A DNA stretch of 64,000 nucleotides from Thiodiazotropha sp040506195 (GTDB lineage Bacteria; Pseudomonadota; Gammaproteobacteria; Chromatiales; Chromatiaceae). A program made the translations under genes and the position numbers. Positions 52,924-61,338 of the stretch are shown piece by piece. How positions within the stretch are numbered: the stretch's first letter is position 1; each line of letters starts with the position of its first letter. The stretch spans positions 1 through 64,000 of the forward strand of contig JBEVXH010000008.1 of the NCBI GenBank assembly GCA_040506195.1, given 5' to 3'. The notes under the pieces were generated by a model, which was not told where the DNA came from, did no database searches, and saw only the letters and a program-made list of their open reading frames with translations.

Positions 52924-53203
52924 TTACTCGTTATCTTCTTTCAGCTTGGTACTGGTATAGCGCAGGATCAGGATGGCGAGGGTCAACATCAAAATCGCAC
53001 CGGTGACGGTGGCCAGTATCGTATTGCCAGGCATCCTCTTGGTATCGATGGTCAGCATACGTGTAAGAGCGGTAATCGCGATGTAGATGAGAAATTGAAC
53101 CGGGAGTCTGCGCGTCTTGAGTAGATGTCCACCATCGCACCCAATTGCAGGTAGATGAACAGATATCTCTCCCGAGGAGAATGATGCTCTTTTTCTTCAA
53201 CAC
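52924..53203 (-). pseudogene. Truncated, frameshifted psiE-family membrane protein
   Basis: The minus strand encodes LFIYLQLGAMVDIY, then, after a 1-bp deletion near 53119, KTRRLPVQFLIYIAITALTRMLTIDTKRM and a final membrane helix (ILATVTGAILMLTLAILILRY) to TAA at 52924. This is the C-terminal half of the phosphate-starvation-inducible PsiE family. The N-terminal membrane helices are missing and another frame break lies near 53160. It sits in the gap between nusB and thiL, opposite in strand. Confidence 0.8.
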
Positions 53204-53251
53204 CCTGAAAGTTACACTGGCGATTTACTGGAGACAATTGCCAGCCATCCA

Positions 53252-54244
53252 ATGAGAAAGCGTAGCGACATCTCTGAATTCGACCTTATCAACGACTATT
53301 TCGCCTGCATGACGGCACAACGCGAGGATGTGGCGTTGGGCATTGGTGATGATGCCGCTCTGCTGCGGGTACCGCAGGGAATGGAGCTGGCTGTGAGTGT
53401 AGATACCCTGGTTGCCGGTGTGCACTTTTTTCCCGACATTTCGCCGTCGGATCTTGGTCATAAGGTGCTGGCGGTCAATCTGAGTGACCTGGCGGCGATG
53501 GGGGCCGAACCGGCGTGGGCGACCCTGGCGTTGACGCTGCCCGGGGTCGATGGCTTGTGGATCAGCGAATTCTGCCGCGGATTTAGCGAACTGGCGGCAC
53601 ACTATGATCTCCAGCTTGTGGGGGGGGATACCACATCGGGGCCATTGAGTATCACCGTACAGGTTCAGGGTCTGTTGCCCATGGGTGAGGGGTTGACCCG
53701 CAGCGGTGCACAAGTGGGGGATGATATCTATGTCACAGGTACCCTTGGCGATGCCGCATTGGCACTGGTCTGTAAGCGTGACGGGGACGATCGGCAAGGC
53801 ATGCCCCAGCTTCTGGAGCGTCTCGACCGGCCCATCCCCAGGGTCGAGGCCGGTATCGCCCTGCGCGGTTTCGCCAGCAGTGTAATCGATATCTCAGACG
53901 GACTGGCGGCGGATCTCGGCCATATTTTGCAATCGAGCGGGGTTGGCGCCAGCGTGGACCTCGATAGGATACCCTTGTCGCCCCCGGTCACCGCCTCTCT
54001 CAAAAAGACAAACGATTGGTCGCTCATCATCGCGGGTGGTGACGACTATGAGCTCTGTTTTACGCTGCCACCTGTTCACCGGGATCAGGTGGCGTCGATC
54101 TCCCGCCGAATCGGTGTAACCATGACGCGCGTCGGTGTGATTGATGCGCAGACGGATTTACGTTGTCTCTTGCCGGATGGGTCATTATGGTCCCCTGAGC
54201 ATACCGGTTACGAGCATTTTTCGAGATCAGATGGAGATAATTGA
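53252..54244 (+). CDS. thiL: Thiamine-monophosphate kinase
   Basis: 330 residues. It phosphorylates thiamine phosphate to the active diphosphate. Signatures: GIGDDAALLRV, SVDTLVAGVHFFPDISPSDLGHKVLAVNLSDLAAMGAEPAWA, LVGGDTTSGPLSITVQVQG and IDISDGLAADLGHIL, GGDDYELCF. It follows nusB in the usual order, separated by the psiE remnant. The ATG has no close ribosome-binding site. Confidence 0.96.
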   Translation: MRKRSDISEFDLINDYFACMTAQREDVALGIGDDAALLRVPQGMELAVSVDTLVAGVHFFPDISPSDLGHKVLAVNLSDLAAMGAEPAWATLALTLPGVDGLWISEFCRGFSELAAHYDLQLVGGDTTSGPLSITVQVQGLLPMGEGLTRSGAQVGDDIYVTGTLGDAALALVCKRDGDDRQGMPQLLERLDRPIPRVEAGIALRGFASSVIDISDGLAADLGHILQSSGVGASVDLDRIPLSPPVTASLKKTNDWSLIIAGGDDYELCFTLPPVHRDQVASISRRIGVTMTRVGVIDAQTDLRCLLPDGSLWSPEHTGYEHFSRSDGDN

Positions 54245-54283
54245 GTATGGGTTCAGATCCACTTCCTGGGATGGCTCCGAACG

Positions 54284-54769
54284 ATGAATGAAGATAAGGC
54301 GTCCCCAGACATGAGCAAGCCGGTGCATCTGCTTGCTTTCGGCTTCGGCAGTGGACTTCTGCCCAAGGCGCCCGGCACATATGGCACCCTGGTCGGGGTG
54401 CCGCTCTACCTGCTGTTGCAGCCGTTGTCATTGCCACTCTACATACTCTTCGTGTTATTGGCATTCCTTGCCGGTCTGTGGATCTGTCAACGTACTTCTG
54501 AAGACCTGGGGGTGCATGATCATAGTGGTATCGTATGGGATGAAATCGTTGGCTACCTGGTCGGGATGACATTCGCCCCATCCGGTTGGCTATGGATTGT
54601 GATAGGTTTTATGCTTTTTCGCCTGTTTGATATCCTCAAACCCTGGCCTATTATCTGGATTGACCATAGGGTGAAGGGCGGATTGGGTATCATGCTTGAC
54701 GATCTGTTGGCCGGACTCTATACAGCAGGCGCTGTTTTTCTGCTTAATCTGACAGGATGGTTCTCATGA
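54284..54769 (+). CDS. pgpA: Phosphatidylglycerophosphatase A
   Basis: 161 residues. It removes the terminal phosphate in phosphatidylglycerol synthesis at the inner membrane. Conserved FGFGSGLLPKAPGTYGTLVG, IVWDEIVGYLV with acidic residues, FRLFDILKPWP and GGLGIMLDDLLAG; three to four membrane segments. A Met at residue 10 is an alternative start. It overlaps the next gene by four bases. Confidence 0.94.
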   Translation: MNEDKASPDMSKPVHLLAFGFGSGLLPKAPGTYGTLVGVPLYLLLQPLSLPLYILFVLLAFLAGLWICQRTSEDLGVHDHSGIVWDEIVGYLVGMTFAPSGWLWIVIGFMLFRLFDILKPWPIIWIDHRVKGGLGIMLDDLLAGLYTAGAVFLLNLTGWFS

Positions 54770-55413
54770 GAAAAGGCGGTTTCATGTTACTGTTTCTGGC
54801 CACTATCTACCATGGCCAGGCCTTTGCGGTTGACCGGGTAGTCGTGGAAGCGCTGTTCACCGATAAGGCGATGGTGACGATTGACGGCGTCAGAAGGCTG
54901 CTGAAACTCGACAAGCCCTCTCCCGAGGGTGTGCGACTCATCTCAGCAAGCAGCAAGGAGGCGGTCTTGGAGGTGGATGGAGAACGTCGAACGTATCCCC
55001 TCGGCGGGCATATCACCACCCGCTTTACCAAACCCGAAGTGATGACGGCCAAGGTATGGCGAAATCAAGCAGGCGCCTATACCACAGTGGGTACGATCAA
55101 TGGCAGGACGGTCAATTTTCTCATCGATACCGGCGCTACGGCCGTCGCCATGCATGCCAACCAGGCCAAGCGCCTGGGTATAGCCTATAAACTGAAAGGA
55201 AAGCGTATTATAGTCAATACGGCCAGCGGCAGCACAGCTGCGTACGATGTCATGCTCGATAGGGTTCAGGTCGGTGATATCAGCCTCAATAATATCAGAG
55301 GGTTCATCATCGACAACAATGGTCCCGCACGGGTGCTATTGGGTATGAGTTTTCTCAACCGGGTCAAAATGGAGGACCAGGGGACCGTGTTGCAATTGGA
55401 AAAGCGCTTCTGA
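54766..55413 (+). CDS. Retropepsin-like aspartic protease, periplasmic (TIGR02281 type)
   Basis: 215 residues. N-terminal signal peptide (MRKGGFMLLFLATIYHGQAFA), a Val-rich beta domain, then one aspartic-protease half: INGRTVNFLIDTGATAVAMHANQA with catalytic Asp121, INLN-like DISLNNIRGFII and RVLLGMSFLNRV. Such proteins act as homodimers like retroviral proteases; substrates in the periplasm are unknown. The start overlaps the pgpA stop (ATGA) with AGGA nine bases upstream, so it is coexpressed with pgpA. Confidence 0.88.
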   Translation: MRKGGFMLLFLATIYHGQAFAVDRVVVEALFTDKAMVTIDGVRRLLKLDKPSPEGVRLISASSKEAVLEVDGERRTYPLGGHITTRFTKPEVMTAKVWRNQAGAYTTVGTINGRTVNFLIDTGATAVAMHANQAKRLGIAYKLKGKRIIVNTASGSTAAYDVMLDRVQVGDISLNNIRGFIIDNNGPARVLLGMSFLNRVKMEDQGTVLQLEKRF

Positions 55414-55444
55414 CATGCATGCATGGGTGAGCGGCTGATCGGGA

Positions 55445-56263
55445 TTATACCGGATCGGATGTCTTGTCCCGCTCGATCAGGGCGTAGGCGGAGTGGTTGT
55501 GGATGGATTCAAAATTCTCCGACTCAACAGTGTAGGCGCTGATACGCTGTTCACGATTCAATTGCACCGCGATATCCCGCACCATATCTTCGACGAACTT
55601 CGGATTGTCGTAGGCGTGTTCGGTAACATATTTCTCATCAGGTCTTTTCAGCAGGCCAAAGAGTTCACAGGAAGCCTGTTCCTCCACCATGTCGATAATC
55701 TCTTCGATCCAGATAAAACCGACGGTCCTTGCCTGCACGGTGACATGAGAGCGTTGGTTGTGGGCGCCACGGTCGGAGATCTTCTTCGAGCAGGGACAGA
55801 GGCTGGTAACAGGAACCACAACCTTGATATCAATGACCGGTTTACCCCCATGGATTTCACCGATCAGTGTTACATCGTAGTCGAGCAGGCTTTTTACACC
55901 GGAGACCGGTGCCGTTTTATTGATGAAGAAGGGAAAATTCATCTCAATATGACCCGATTCCGCTTCAAGTCTTTCGGTCATCTCGGCCAGCATATCCTTG
56001 AACGATTCGACGGTAACCTCTGTTTCATGGCTGTTCAGGATCTCCACGAACCTGGACATATGGGTGCCCTTGAAGTTGTGCGGAAGGTTAACGTACATAT
56101 TGAAGTTGGCAATCGTATGTTGTTCGCCCTCACTGCGGTCCCTGATTCTCATAGGATGGCGAATGTCTTTGATGCCCACCTTGTTGATGGCAATCTGGCG
56201 CGTATCGGCCGAATTCTGTACATCGGCTATTTGAGAACCGCTAAGCGGTGTCTTGTCGAGCAT
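55445..56263 (-). CDS. folE2: GTP cyclohydrolase FolE2 (type IB)
   Basis: 272 residues. It opens GTP to dihydroneopterin triphosphate for folate, using Mn/Fe instead of zinc. Signatures: VGIKDIRHPMRI, the metal cysteine region VVVPVTSLCPCSKKISDRGAHNQRSHVTV, and VTEHAYDNPKFVEDMVRDIA. The second ATG is preferred (AGGA nine bases upstream; the first is only three away). FolE2 genes are often Zur-controlled; no clear Zur box was seen. In related genomes the gene follows dxs; here it follows a 400-bp gap after ispA. Confidence 0.93.
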   Translation of the reverse strand: MLDKTPLSGSQIADVQNSADTRQIAINKVGIKDIRHPMRIRDRSEGEQHTIANFNMYVNLPHNFKGTHMSRFVEILNSHETEVTVESFKDMLAEMTERLEAESGHIEMNFPFFINKTAPVSGVKSLLDYDVTLIGEIHGGKPVIDIKVVVPVTSLCPCSKKISDRGAHNQRSHVTVQARTVGFIWIEEIIDMVEEQASCELFGLLKRPDEKYVTEHAYDNPKFVEDMVRDIAVQLNREQRISAYTVESENFESIHNHSAYALIERDKTSDPV

Positions 56264-56662
56264 GTTCATTATTCCTGCCTCACCCTGAGGTAAAGGCGTA
56301 TGGTAAGTGTTGATTCAAGGGTATCGTCACCACAGGTCGGGGACAACTGATAGAACATCAGGTATTTGCAACCGAACCATCGGATTCAGGGCCGGTTTGT
56401 GATCATTCCCCTGGAATCAACCGGGCCGAACGTACAATTATCCCTAAAATCCGTACCTAGAGTCAAACCGACGGTGTTTACAGGGATGTCTCGGTGGCTC
56501 TTATTAACCATTTATAAAACAATTGGTTAGCAATCACAATCGACGATGCACTCAATTGCCGTCAAATAGCCTTATGTTGTCGAAGTCAGGCAGGGTTCCG
56601 GCTCGCTGGAGCCGGCTGCGCTTCAGGCAAGAGTCCCCTCATCAAGCTAATAGTTTTAAAAA
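56264..56662. other. Intergenic region between folE2 and ispA
   Basis: No gene was recognised. A short perfect hairpin CCGGCT/AGCCGG (56598-56603, 56610-56615) follows ispA on the minus strand without a T-run. The promoter of folE2 must lie in the left half. No dxs sequence was found here. Confidence 0.45.
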
Positions 56663-57565
56663 TCAGTGTTTTCTAGCTGTAATATAGTGACCTAGCCAAC
56701 GTAGCGGATCTGCCTCATTATCGAAGGCATCCAGACTCTGTAATGCCTCCTGTATGAGTTCTTGCGCCTTCTCTTTGGCGCCGGCGAGTCCGAGTAGCGA
56801 GGGATAGGTCGGTTTTTCCTGGACCAGATCCTTGCCTTGGGTCTTTCCCAAAGTTTCAGTGTCGCCTTCGATATCGAGGATATCGTCCTGAATCTGAAAC
56901 GCCAGCCCAATACACTTGGCGTAGTGATCGAGATGATGGGTGAGGGCCTTATCGGCGTCAGGATCGAGCAAGGCACCCAAGCGTACCGCAGCACGGATCA
57001 ATGCGCCGGTTTTATGTATGTGCAGATTTTCCAACTCTGCCAGATTGAGTTCCCTCCCCACTGCCTCCAGGTCGATGGCCTGTCCTCCCGCCATACCGCG
57101 AGAACCGCTGGCCCGCGCAAGGGTTTCCACCATTGAGAGCCTGATCCGGGGGTCTGCCTGCATGCACGGGTCGCAACAAAGGGATTTGAAGGCCAGGGAT
57201 TGCAAGGCGTCCCCCACCAGGATTGCCGTCGCCTCATCATAGGCGCGGTGACAGGTTGGTTGATTCCGTCTCAAATCATCATCGTCCATTGCAGGCAGAT
57301 CGTCATGAACGAGGGAATAAGCGTGGATCAGTTCGACAGCGGTGGCAGGGGTGTCGAGTCTTTCCCAGGAGACATTCAGTGCCTGACCGGCTGCATACAC
57401 CAGCAGGGGCCGGATTCGCTTGCCGCCGTTCAGGGTGGCGTATCGCATTGCCTCATGCAGGCGTGCCGGCAGGGTGGTGGAGGGGGGTAGAATTCGGTCA
57501 AGGGCCTGCTCCACACGCTGTTGGCATTTGAGGGTGAAGGCCTTCAGGCCGTCATTCATTGTCAT
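56663..57565 (-). CDS. ispA: Farnesyl diphosphate synthase (polyprenyl synthetase)
   Basis: 300 residues. It condenses IPP with DMAPP and GPP to farnesyl diphosphate. First aspartate motif HDDLPAMDDDDLRRN, second FQIQDDILDIEGD, with GGKRIRPLLVYAAG at the IPP site and ARASGSRGMAGGQAIDLE. It overlaps the xseB stop, giving the conserved xseB-ispA pair. dxs, which usually follows, is absent from this place. Confidence 0.96.
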   Translation of the reverse strand: MTMNDGLKAFTLKCQQRVEQALDRILPPSTTLPARLHEAMRYATLNGGKRIRPLLVYAAGQALNVSWERLDTPATAVELIHAYSLVHDDLPAMDDDDLRRNQPTCHRAYDEATAILVGDALQSLAFKSLCCDPCMQADPRIRLSMVETLARASGSRGMAGGQAIDLEAVGRELNLAELENLHIHKTGALIRAAVRLGALLDPDADKALTHHLDHYAKCIGLAFQIQDDILDIEGDTETLGKTQGKDLVQEKPTYPSLLGLAGAKEKAQELIQEALQSLDAFDNEADPLRWLGHYITARKH

Positions 57566-57791
57566 CGGTGAAGGATTCCAGCTCGGATGTTTGTGTCTCG
57601 CCGTTGAGGATGCGTATTTTCTGTTCAGCCTCTTGCAGTGATGCTTGGCAGATTCGGGTCAGGGCTACCCCACGCTCAAATGATTTCAGTGACGCCTCGA
57701 GCGACAAATCGCCCTGCTCAAGTGAGTCTATCAGGCTTTCCAGCTCTTTCATCGCTTCTTCGAAGGTGGGTGTTTTCGGTTTTCTTGGCAC
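57552..57791 (-). CDS. xseB: Exodeoxyribonuclease VII small subunit
   Basis: 79 residues. Helical subunit with FEEAMKELESLIDSLEQGDLSLEASLKSFERGVALTRICQASLQEAEQKI, the family signature. It binds XseA to form the single-strand exonuclease. GTG start at 57791. It leads the xseB-ispA unit, divergent from parE. Confidence 0.94.
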   Translation of the reverse strand: MPRKPKTPTFEEAMKELESLIDSLEQGDLSLEASLKSFERGVALTRICQASLQEAEQKIRILNGETQTSELESFTDDNE

Positions 57792-57995
57792 TTTCTTTAA
57801 TCACTTCGATAGGAGGCTTCCCGGGAAGCCTGGGTATCAGAGGTAACCTACTCTACCCTTTATACGCCGGTCAATGATAGAGATACACTGGAACTGCTAC
57901 GGAACGGGGGGGATCCAGTTGAGACTCGCCAGCACTCTTCCAGATGTGTAAACTCCCGCCGTTGATAACCATTAGCATAGGATCGACAGAGAAAG

Positions 57996-59882
57996 ATGAG
58001 TGGTAGTTACGACGCTTCTGATATCGAAGTCCTTAGCGGTCTGGAACCGGTTCGAAAGCGACCTGGGATGTACACCGATACCACCCGGCCCAATCATCTT
58101 GCCCAGGAGGTTATTGACAACAGTGTTGATGAGGCGGTTGCCGGTTATGCCAAATCGATCGACGTCACGCTGTATAAGGACGGTTCGCTGGAGGTTGTGG
58201 ATGATGGTCGCGGCATGCCTGTGGATATCCACCCCCAGCAGGGCGTGCCAGGGGTCGAGGTGATCCTGACCAAACTGCATGCCGGCGGCAAGTTTTCCAA
58301 CAAAAGTTACCGTTTCTCCGGCGGTCTGCATGGTGTTGGCGTGTCTGTCGTCAATGCGCTCTCGAAGCACCTGGAGGTATGGGTACGACGGGGCGGCAAG
58401 GAGTACAATATGGCCTTCGCAGATGGTCATAAGGTCTCCGATCTGGAGATCGTCGGTAAAGTGGGCCGTAACAATACCGGCACCCGCGTGCGTTTCTGGC
58501 CGGATCCGGGCTATTTTGACTCCTCTCGCTTCTCTACGCGTCAATTGCGCCATGTTCTTAGGGCGAAAGCGGTCCTCTGTCCTGGTCTGAAAGTCTCATT
58601 TTTCGATGAGAAGAGCGGTGAAAAGGAGGCATGGATCTACCAGGACGGGTTGAGAGACTACTTGCTGGATGCCTTGCGGGGCATGGCAAAAATTCCGCAA
58701 CAGGCGTTTGTGGGCGAAATGTCCGGGAATACCGAAACTGCCGCTTGGGCTGTCCTCTGGTTGCCGGAAGGCGGTGAACTGGTGACCGAGAGCTATGTCA
58801 ATCTGATTCCCACCTCCCAGGGCGGAACCCATGTGAACGGTCTACGCACAGGTCTTACGGACGCGGTCAGAGAGTTCTGCGAATTCAGGAATCTACTTCC
58901 CCGCGGGGTCAAGCTGACGCCGGAGGATGTATGGAATCGGGTCTGCTATGTGCTCTCCGTCAAATTACAGGATCCTCAGTTTTCCGGACAAACCAAAGAG
59001 CGTCTATCTTCTAGGGAGTGTGCCACCTTCGTCTCCGGGGTGGTCAAGGACTCATTCAGTCTTTGGCTGAATCAACACACGGATATGGGTGAGCAGATTG
59101 CCGAGATGGCGATCTCATCCGCACAGAGCCGAATGCGTGCCGGACGCAAGGTGGCCAGAAAGAAAGTGACTCAGGGACCGGCGTTGCCTGGGAAGTTGGC
59201 GGATTGCAGTTCGGTGGATCCGCTAAGAAGCGAACTGTTTCTGGTAGAAGGTGATTCAGCCGGCGGATCGGCAAAACAGGCGAGAGATCGGGAGTTTCAG
59301 GCGATCATGCCGTTACGGGGCAAGATCCTCAACACCTGGGAGGTTGAGCATGGTGATGTGCTGGCCTCGCAGGAGGTACATGACATTTCCGTTGCCATCG
59401 GTGTTGAACCCGGCAGCAGCGACCTGTCAAACCTGAGATTCGGTAAAATCTGCATTCTTGCCGATGCGGATTCAGATGGACTGCATATTGCAACACTGTT
59501 GTGCGCCCTGTTCCTGCGTCATTTCAAGCAACTTGTGGAGCAGGGACATGTCTACATAGCCATGCCACCGCTTTACAGGATCGATGTGGGAAAACAGGTC
59601 TTCTATGCTTTGGATGACTCGGAAAAGCAGGGGGTGCTGGATCGCATTGAAGCGGAGAAATTACGTGGCAAAATCAATGTGCAGCGATTTAAAGGTCTGG
59701 GTGAAATGAATCCTCTACAGCTACGTGAAACGACTATTCATCCGGATACTCGGCGCCTGATACAGTTGACGATAGAACATGGTGATAACACAAACCGTAT
59801 AATGGATATGATGCTTGCCAAGAAAAGGGCGTCTGATCGTAAAAAGTGGCTGGAAAAGAAAGGGGATTTGGCTGAGATATGA
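57996..59882 (+). CDS. parE: DNA topoisomerase IV subunit B
   Basis: 628 residues, the usual ParE length (630), shorter than GyrB. GHKL ATPase: EVIDNSVDEAVAG, VVDDGRGMPVD and GGLHGVGVSVVNALS; TOPRIM: EGDSAGGSAKQARDREFQAIMPLRGKILN from residue 418, DADSDGLHI, and the C-terminal RFKGLGEMNP. It forms topoisomerase IV with ParC to unlink sister chromosomes. parC is not in the window. Confidence 0.97.
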   Translation: MSGSYDASDIEVLSGLEPVRKRPGMYTDTTRPNHLAQEVIDNSVDEAVAGYAKSIDVTLYKDGSLEVVDDGRGMPVDIHPQQGVPGVEVILTKLHAGGKFSNKSYRFSGGLHGVGVSVVNALSKHLEVWVRRGGKEYNMAFADGHKVSDLEIVGKVGRNNTGTRVRFWPDPGYFDSSRFSTRQLRHVLRAKAVLCPGLKVSFFDEKSGEKEAWIYQDGLRDYLLDALRGMAKIPQQAFVGEMSGNTETAAWAVLWLPEGGELVTESYVNLIPTSQGGTHVNGLRTGLTDAVREFCEFRNLLPRGVKLTPEDVWNRVCYVLSVKLQDPQFSGQTKERLSSRECATFVSGVVKDSFSLWLNQHTDMGEQIAEMAISSAQSRMRAGRKVARKKVTQGPALPGKLADCSSVDPLRSELFLVEGDSAGGSAKQARDREFQAIMPLRGKILNTWEVEHGDVLASQEVHDISVAIGVEPGSSDLSNLRFGKICILADADSDGLHIATLLCALFLRHFKQLVEQGHVYIAMPPLYRIDVGKQVFYALDDSEKQGVLDRIEAEKLRGKINVQRFKGLGEMNPLQLRETTIHPDTRRLIQLTIEHGDNTNRIMDMMLAKKRASDRKKWLEKKGDLAEI

Positions 59883-59898
59883 CAATCGAGATCTAAGA

Positions 59899-60480
59899 AT
59901 GACGTGGAATTGCAAATGTTTATACAAGGCTAAGTTAGTAGTAAGTGGCTTTTTTTTGGTCTTCGGCCTGGTTTTGGCCAGTGGCTGGTCGAAACCCCTG
60001 CACGCGGCTGATTTCGAACCTCTTGATGAGATTGCCCTCATGAGTATGATTGAGCGCTTGAGGGCCATGCAACAGCTGGCGCCGCAATTGCGCATACAAA
60101 TGAGAAGCGTACGCATGAATATGAAGTTCGATGTCAGGGAGATTCATAACATCGAACGCAGTATTGGAAAAGCGCAATCCGATATCGAACGTTTGATCTC
60201 AATGCATGAAACTAACCGTGTCAACTCCATCAGGGCCCACTTCCTGGTGGATGACCTTCGTCGCAAGGCCTCCACCTTGGATCAGGGCCTGTCGCATGTA
60301 ACGCAACGGATCATGAAGAAATATGGTGTGTCGGAGGAAAAAGAGCTTCAGAGCATTGAAATCAATAAGGAAGACAGTCAACTGCTCTCGCTGCTTCAAG
60401 ATTACAGTCAATTGATGGATCAGAGTTTACAACTGGTGTCCGGGGCAGCGCGGGAAGAATCCCCACAAGCAACGGAGTGA
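59899..60480 (+). CDS. Hypothetical periplasmic coiled-coil protein
   Basis: 193 residues. Signal peptide with hydrophobic core VVSGFFLVFGLVLASG and likely cleavage after LHA, then a mostly helical mature part (EIALMSMIERLRAMQQLAPQLRIQMRSVRMNMKF, ERSIGKAQSDIERLISMHETN). No family recognised. The ATG lies 16 bases after the parE stop with a weak ribosome-binding site, so it is probably translated from the parE transcript. Longer starts would overlap parE. Confidence 0.65.
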   Translation: MTWNCKCLYKAKLVVSGFFLVFGLVLASGWSKPLHAADFEPLDEIALMSMIERLRAMQQLAPQLRIQMRSVRMNMKFDVREIHNIERSIGKAQSDIERLISMHETNRVNSIRAHFLVDDLRRKASTLDQGLSHVTQRIMKKYGVSEEKELQSIEINKEDSQLLSLLQDYSQLMDQSLQLVSGAAREESPQATE

Positions 60481-60634
60481 CCATCCTCGGTCGACGTATC
60501 TGAGGCAAATCCAGTGATTTGCCATATATCAATGATTGACCTGTAAACACCATGCATCATTGCCACCGTTATCCACTGACCCGGTAGCCAAGTCGGTCTA
60601 TCCGGTTGCCGGATTGATGGTCAGTGGCAATACA

Positions 60635-60660
60635 CTAGGGCCTGTTGACAGGGTTTTAAT
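60635..60660. repeat. Dispersed-repeat end H
   Basis: CTAGGGCCTGTTGACAGGGT: one arm of the family only, in the gap before the SCO gene; the other arm is not present. Confidence 0.55.
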
Positions 60661-60717
60661 CACCGTGACGGACGGGTTGCAGTTTGACCACAGTATTCAG
60701 GTGATAGAGTTTTAGAA

Positions 60718-61338
60718 ATGCAAAGAACAGCACTTTATACGGCCATCGCGTTGGCGGGTGGTGCACTCATTTGGCTGCTTTTGTTCTGGAGTCCCGTCGC
60801 TCAGGAAGAGCATGCTATTTTCGATCCAAGGATTGCCCCGGAACCGACAGGTGGTGATTTTTCCTTAACCTCTTACCGCGGCCCAGTGAGTCTGAGCGAC
60901 TACCGTGGCAGAGTCGTACTGCTCTATTTCGGCTATACCTGGTGCCCGGATATTTGTCCAACCAATCTTGCCTTGATGAGTTCAGCCCTGTCTGCAATGA
61001 ATGATGTTGATCGAGATCGGATACAACCGCTGTTTGTGAGTGTCGATCCGGAACGCGACACCCCGCAACGTTTGAAGGAGTATGTGGAGTATTTCCATCC
61101 TTCAATACTCGGTCTGACAGGCAGTAAGCATATGATTGACGATATCGTCGGACGATATGGCGGCGCATACCATATCGTGAACAAAAAGGATGACGAGCCC
61201 TATGTCGTCGATCACACGGCAGACACCTATATCATCGATAGTCAGGGCAAGCTGGTACGCAGGATGGCCCATGGATCCAGCGTCGAGGAGTTGCTCGGCG
61301 CAATACAACCCCTGCTTCAGGAAAACCTGAGCAGATAA
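60718..61338 (+). CDS. SCO1/SenC family protein (copper chaperone, thioredoxin-like)
   Basis: 206 residues. N-terminal membrane anchor (residues 5-25), periplasmic thioredoxin fold with copper-binding CPDIC (Cys76, Cys80) and the conserved His in VVDHTADTYIID. SCO proteins deliver copper to, or reduce, the CuA site of cytochrome c oxidase. No oxidase genes lie nearby. The 3' end overlaps ppx by 22 bases, tail to tail. Confidence 0.94.
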   Translation: MQRTALYTAIALAGGALIWLLLFWSPVAQEEHAIFDPRIAPEPTGGDFSLTSYRGPVSLSDYRGRVVLLYFGYTWCPDICPTNLALMSSALSAMNDVDRDRIQPLFVSVDPERDTPQRLKEYVEYFHPSILGLTGSKHMIDDIVGRYGGAYHIVNKKDDEPYVVDHTADTYIIDSQGKLVRRMAHGSSVEELLGAIQPLLQENLSR

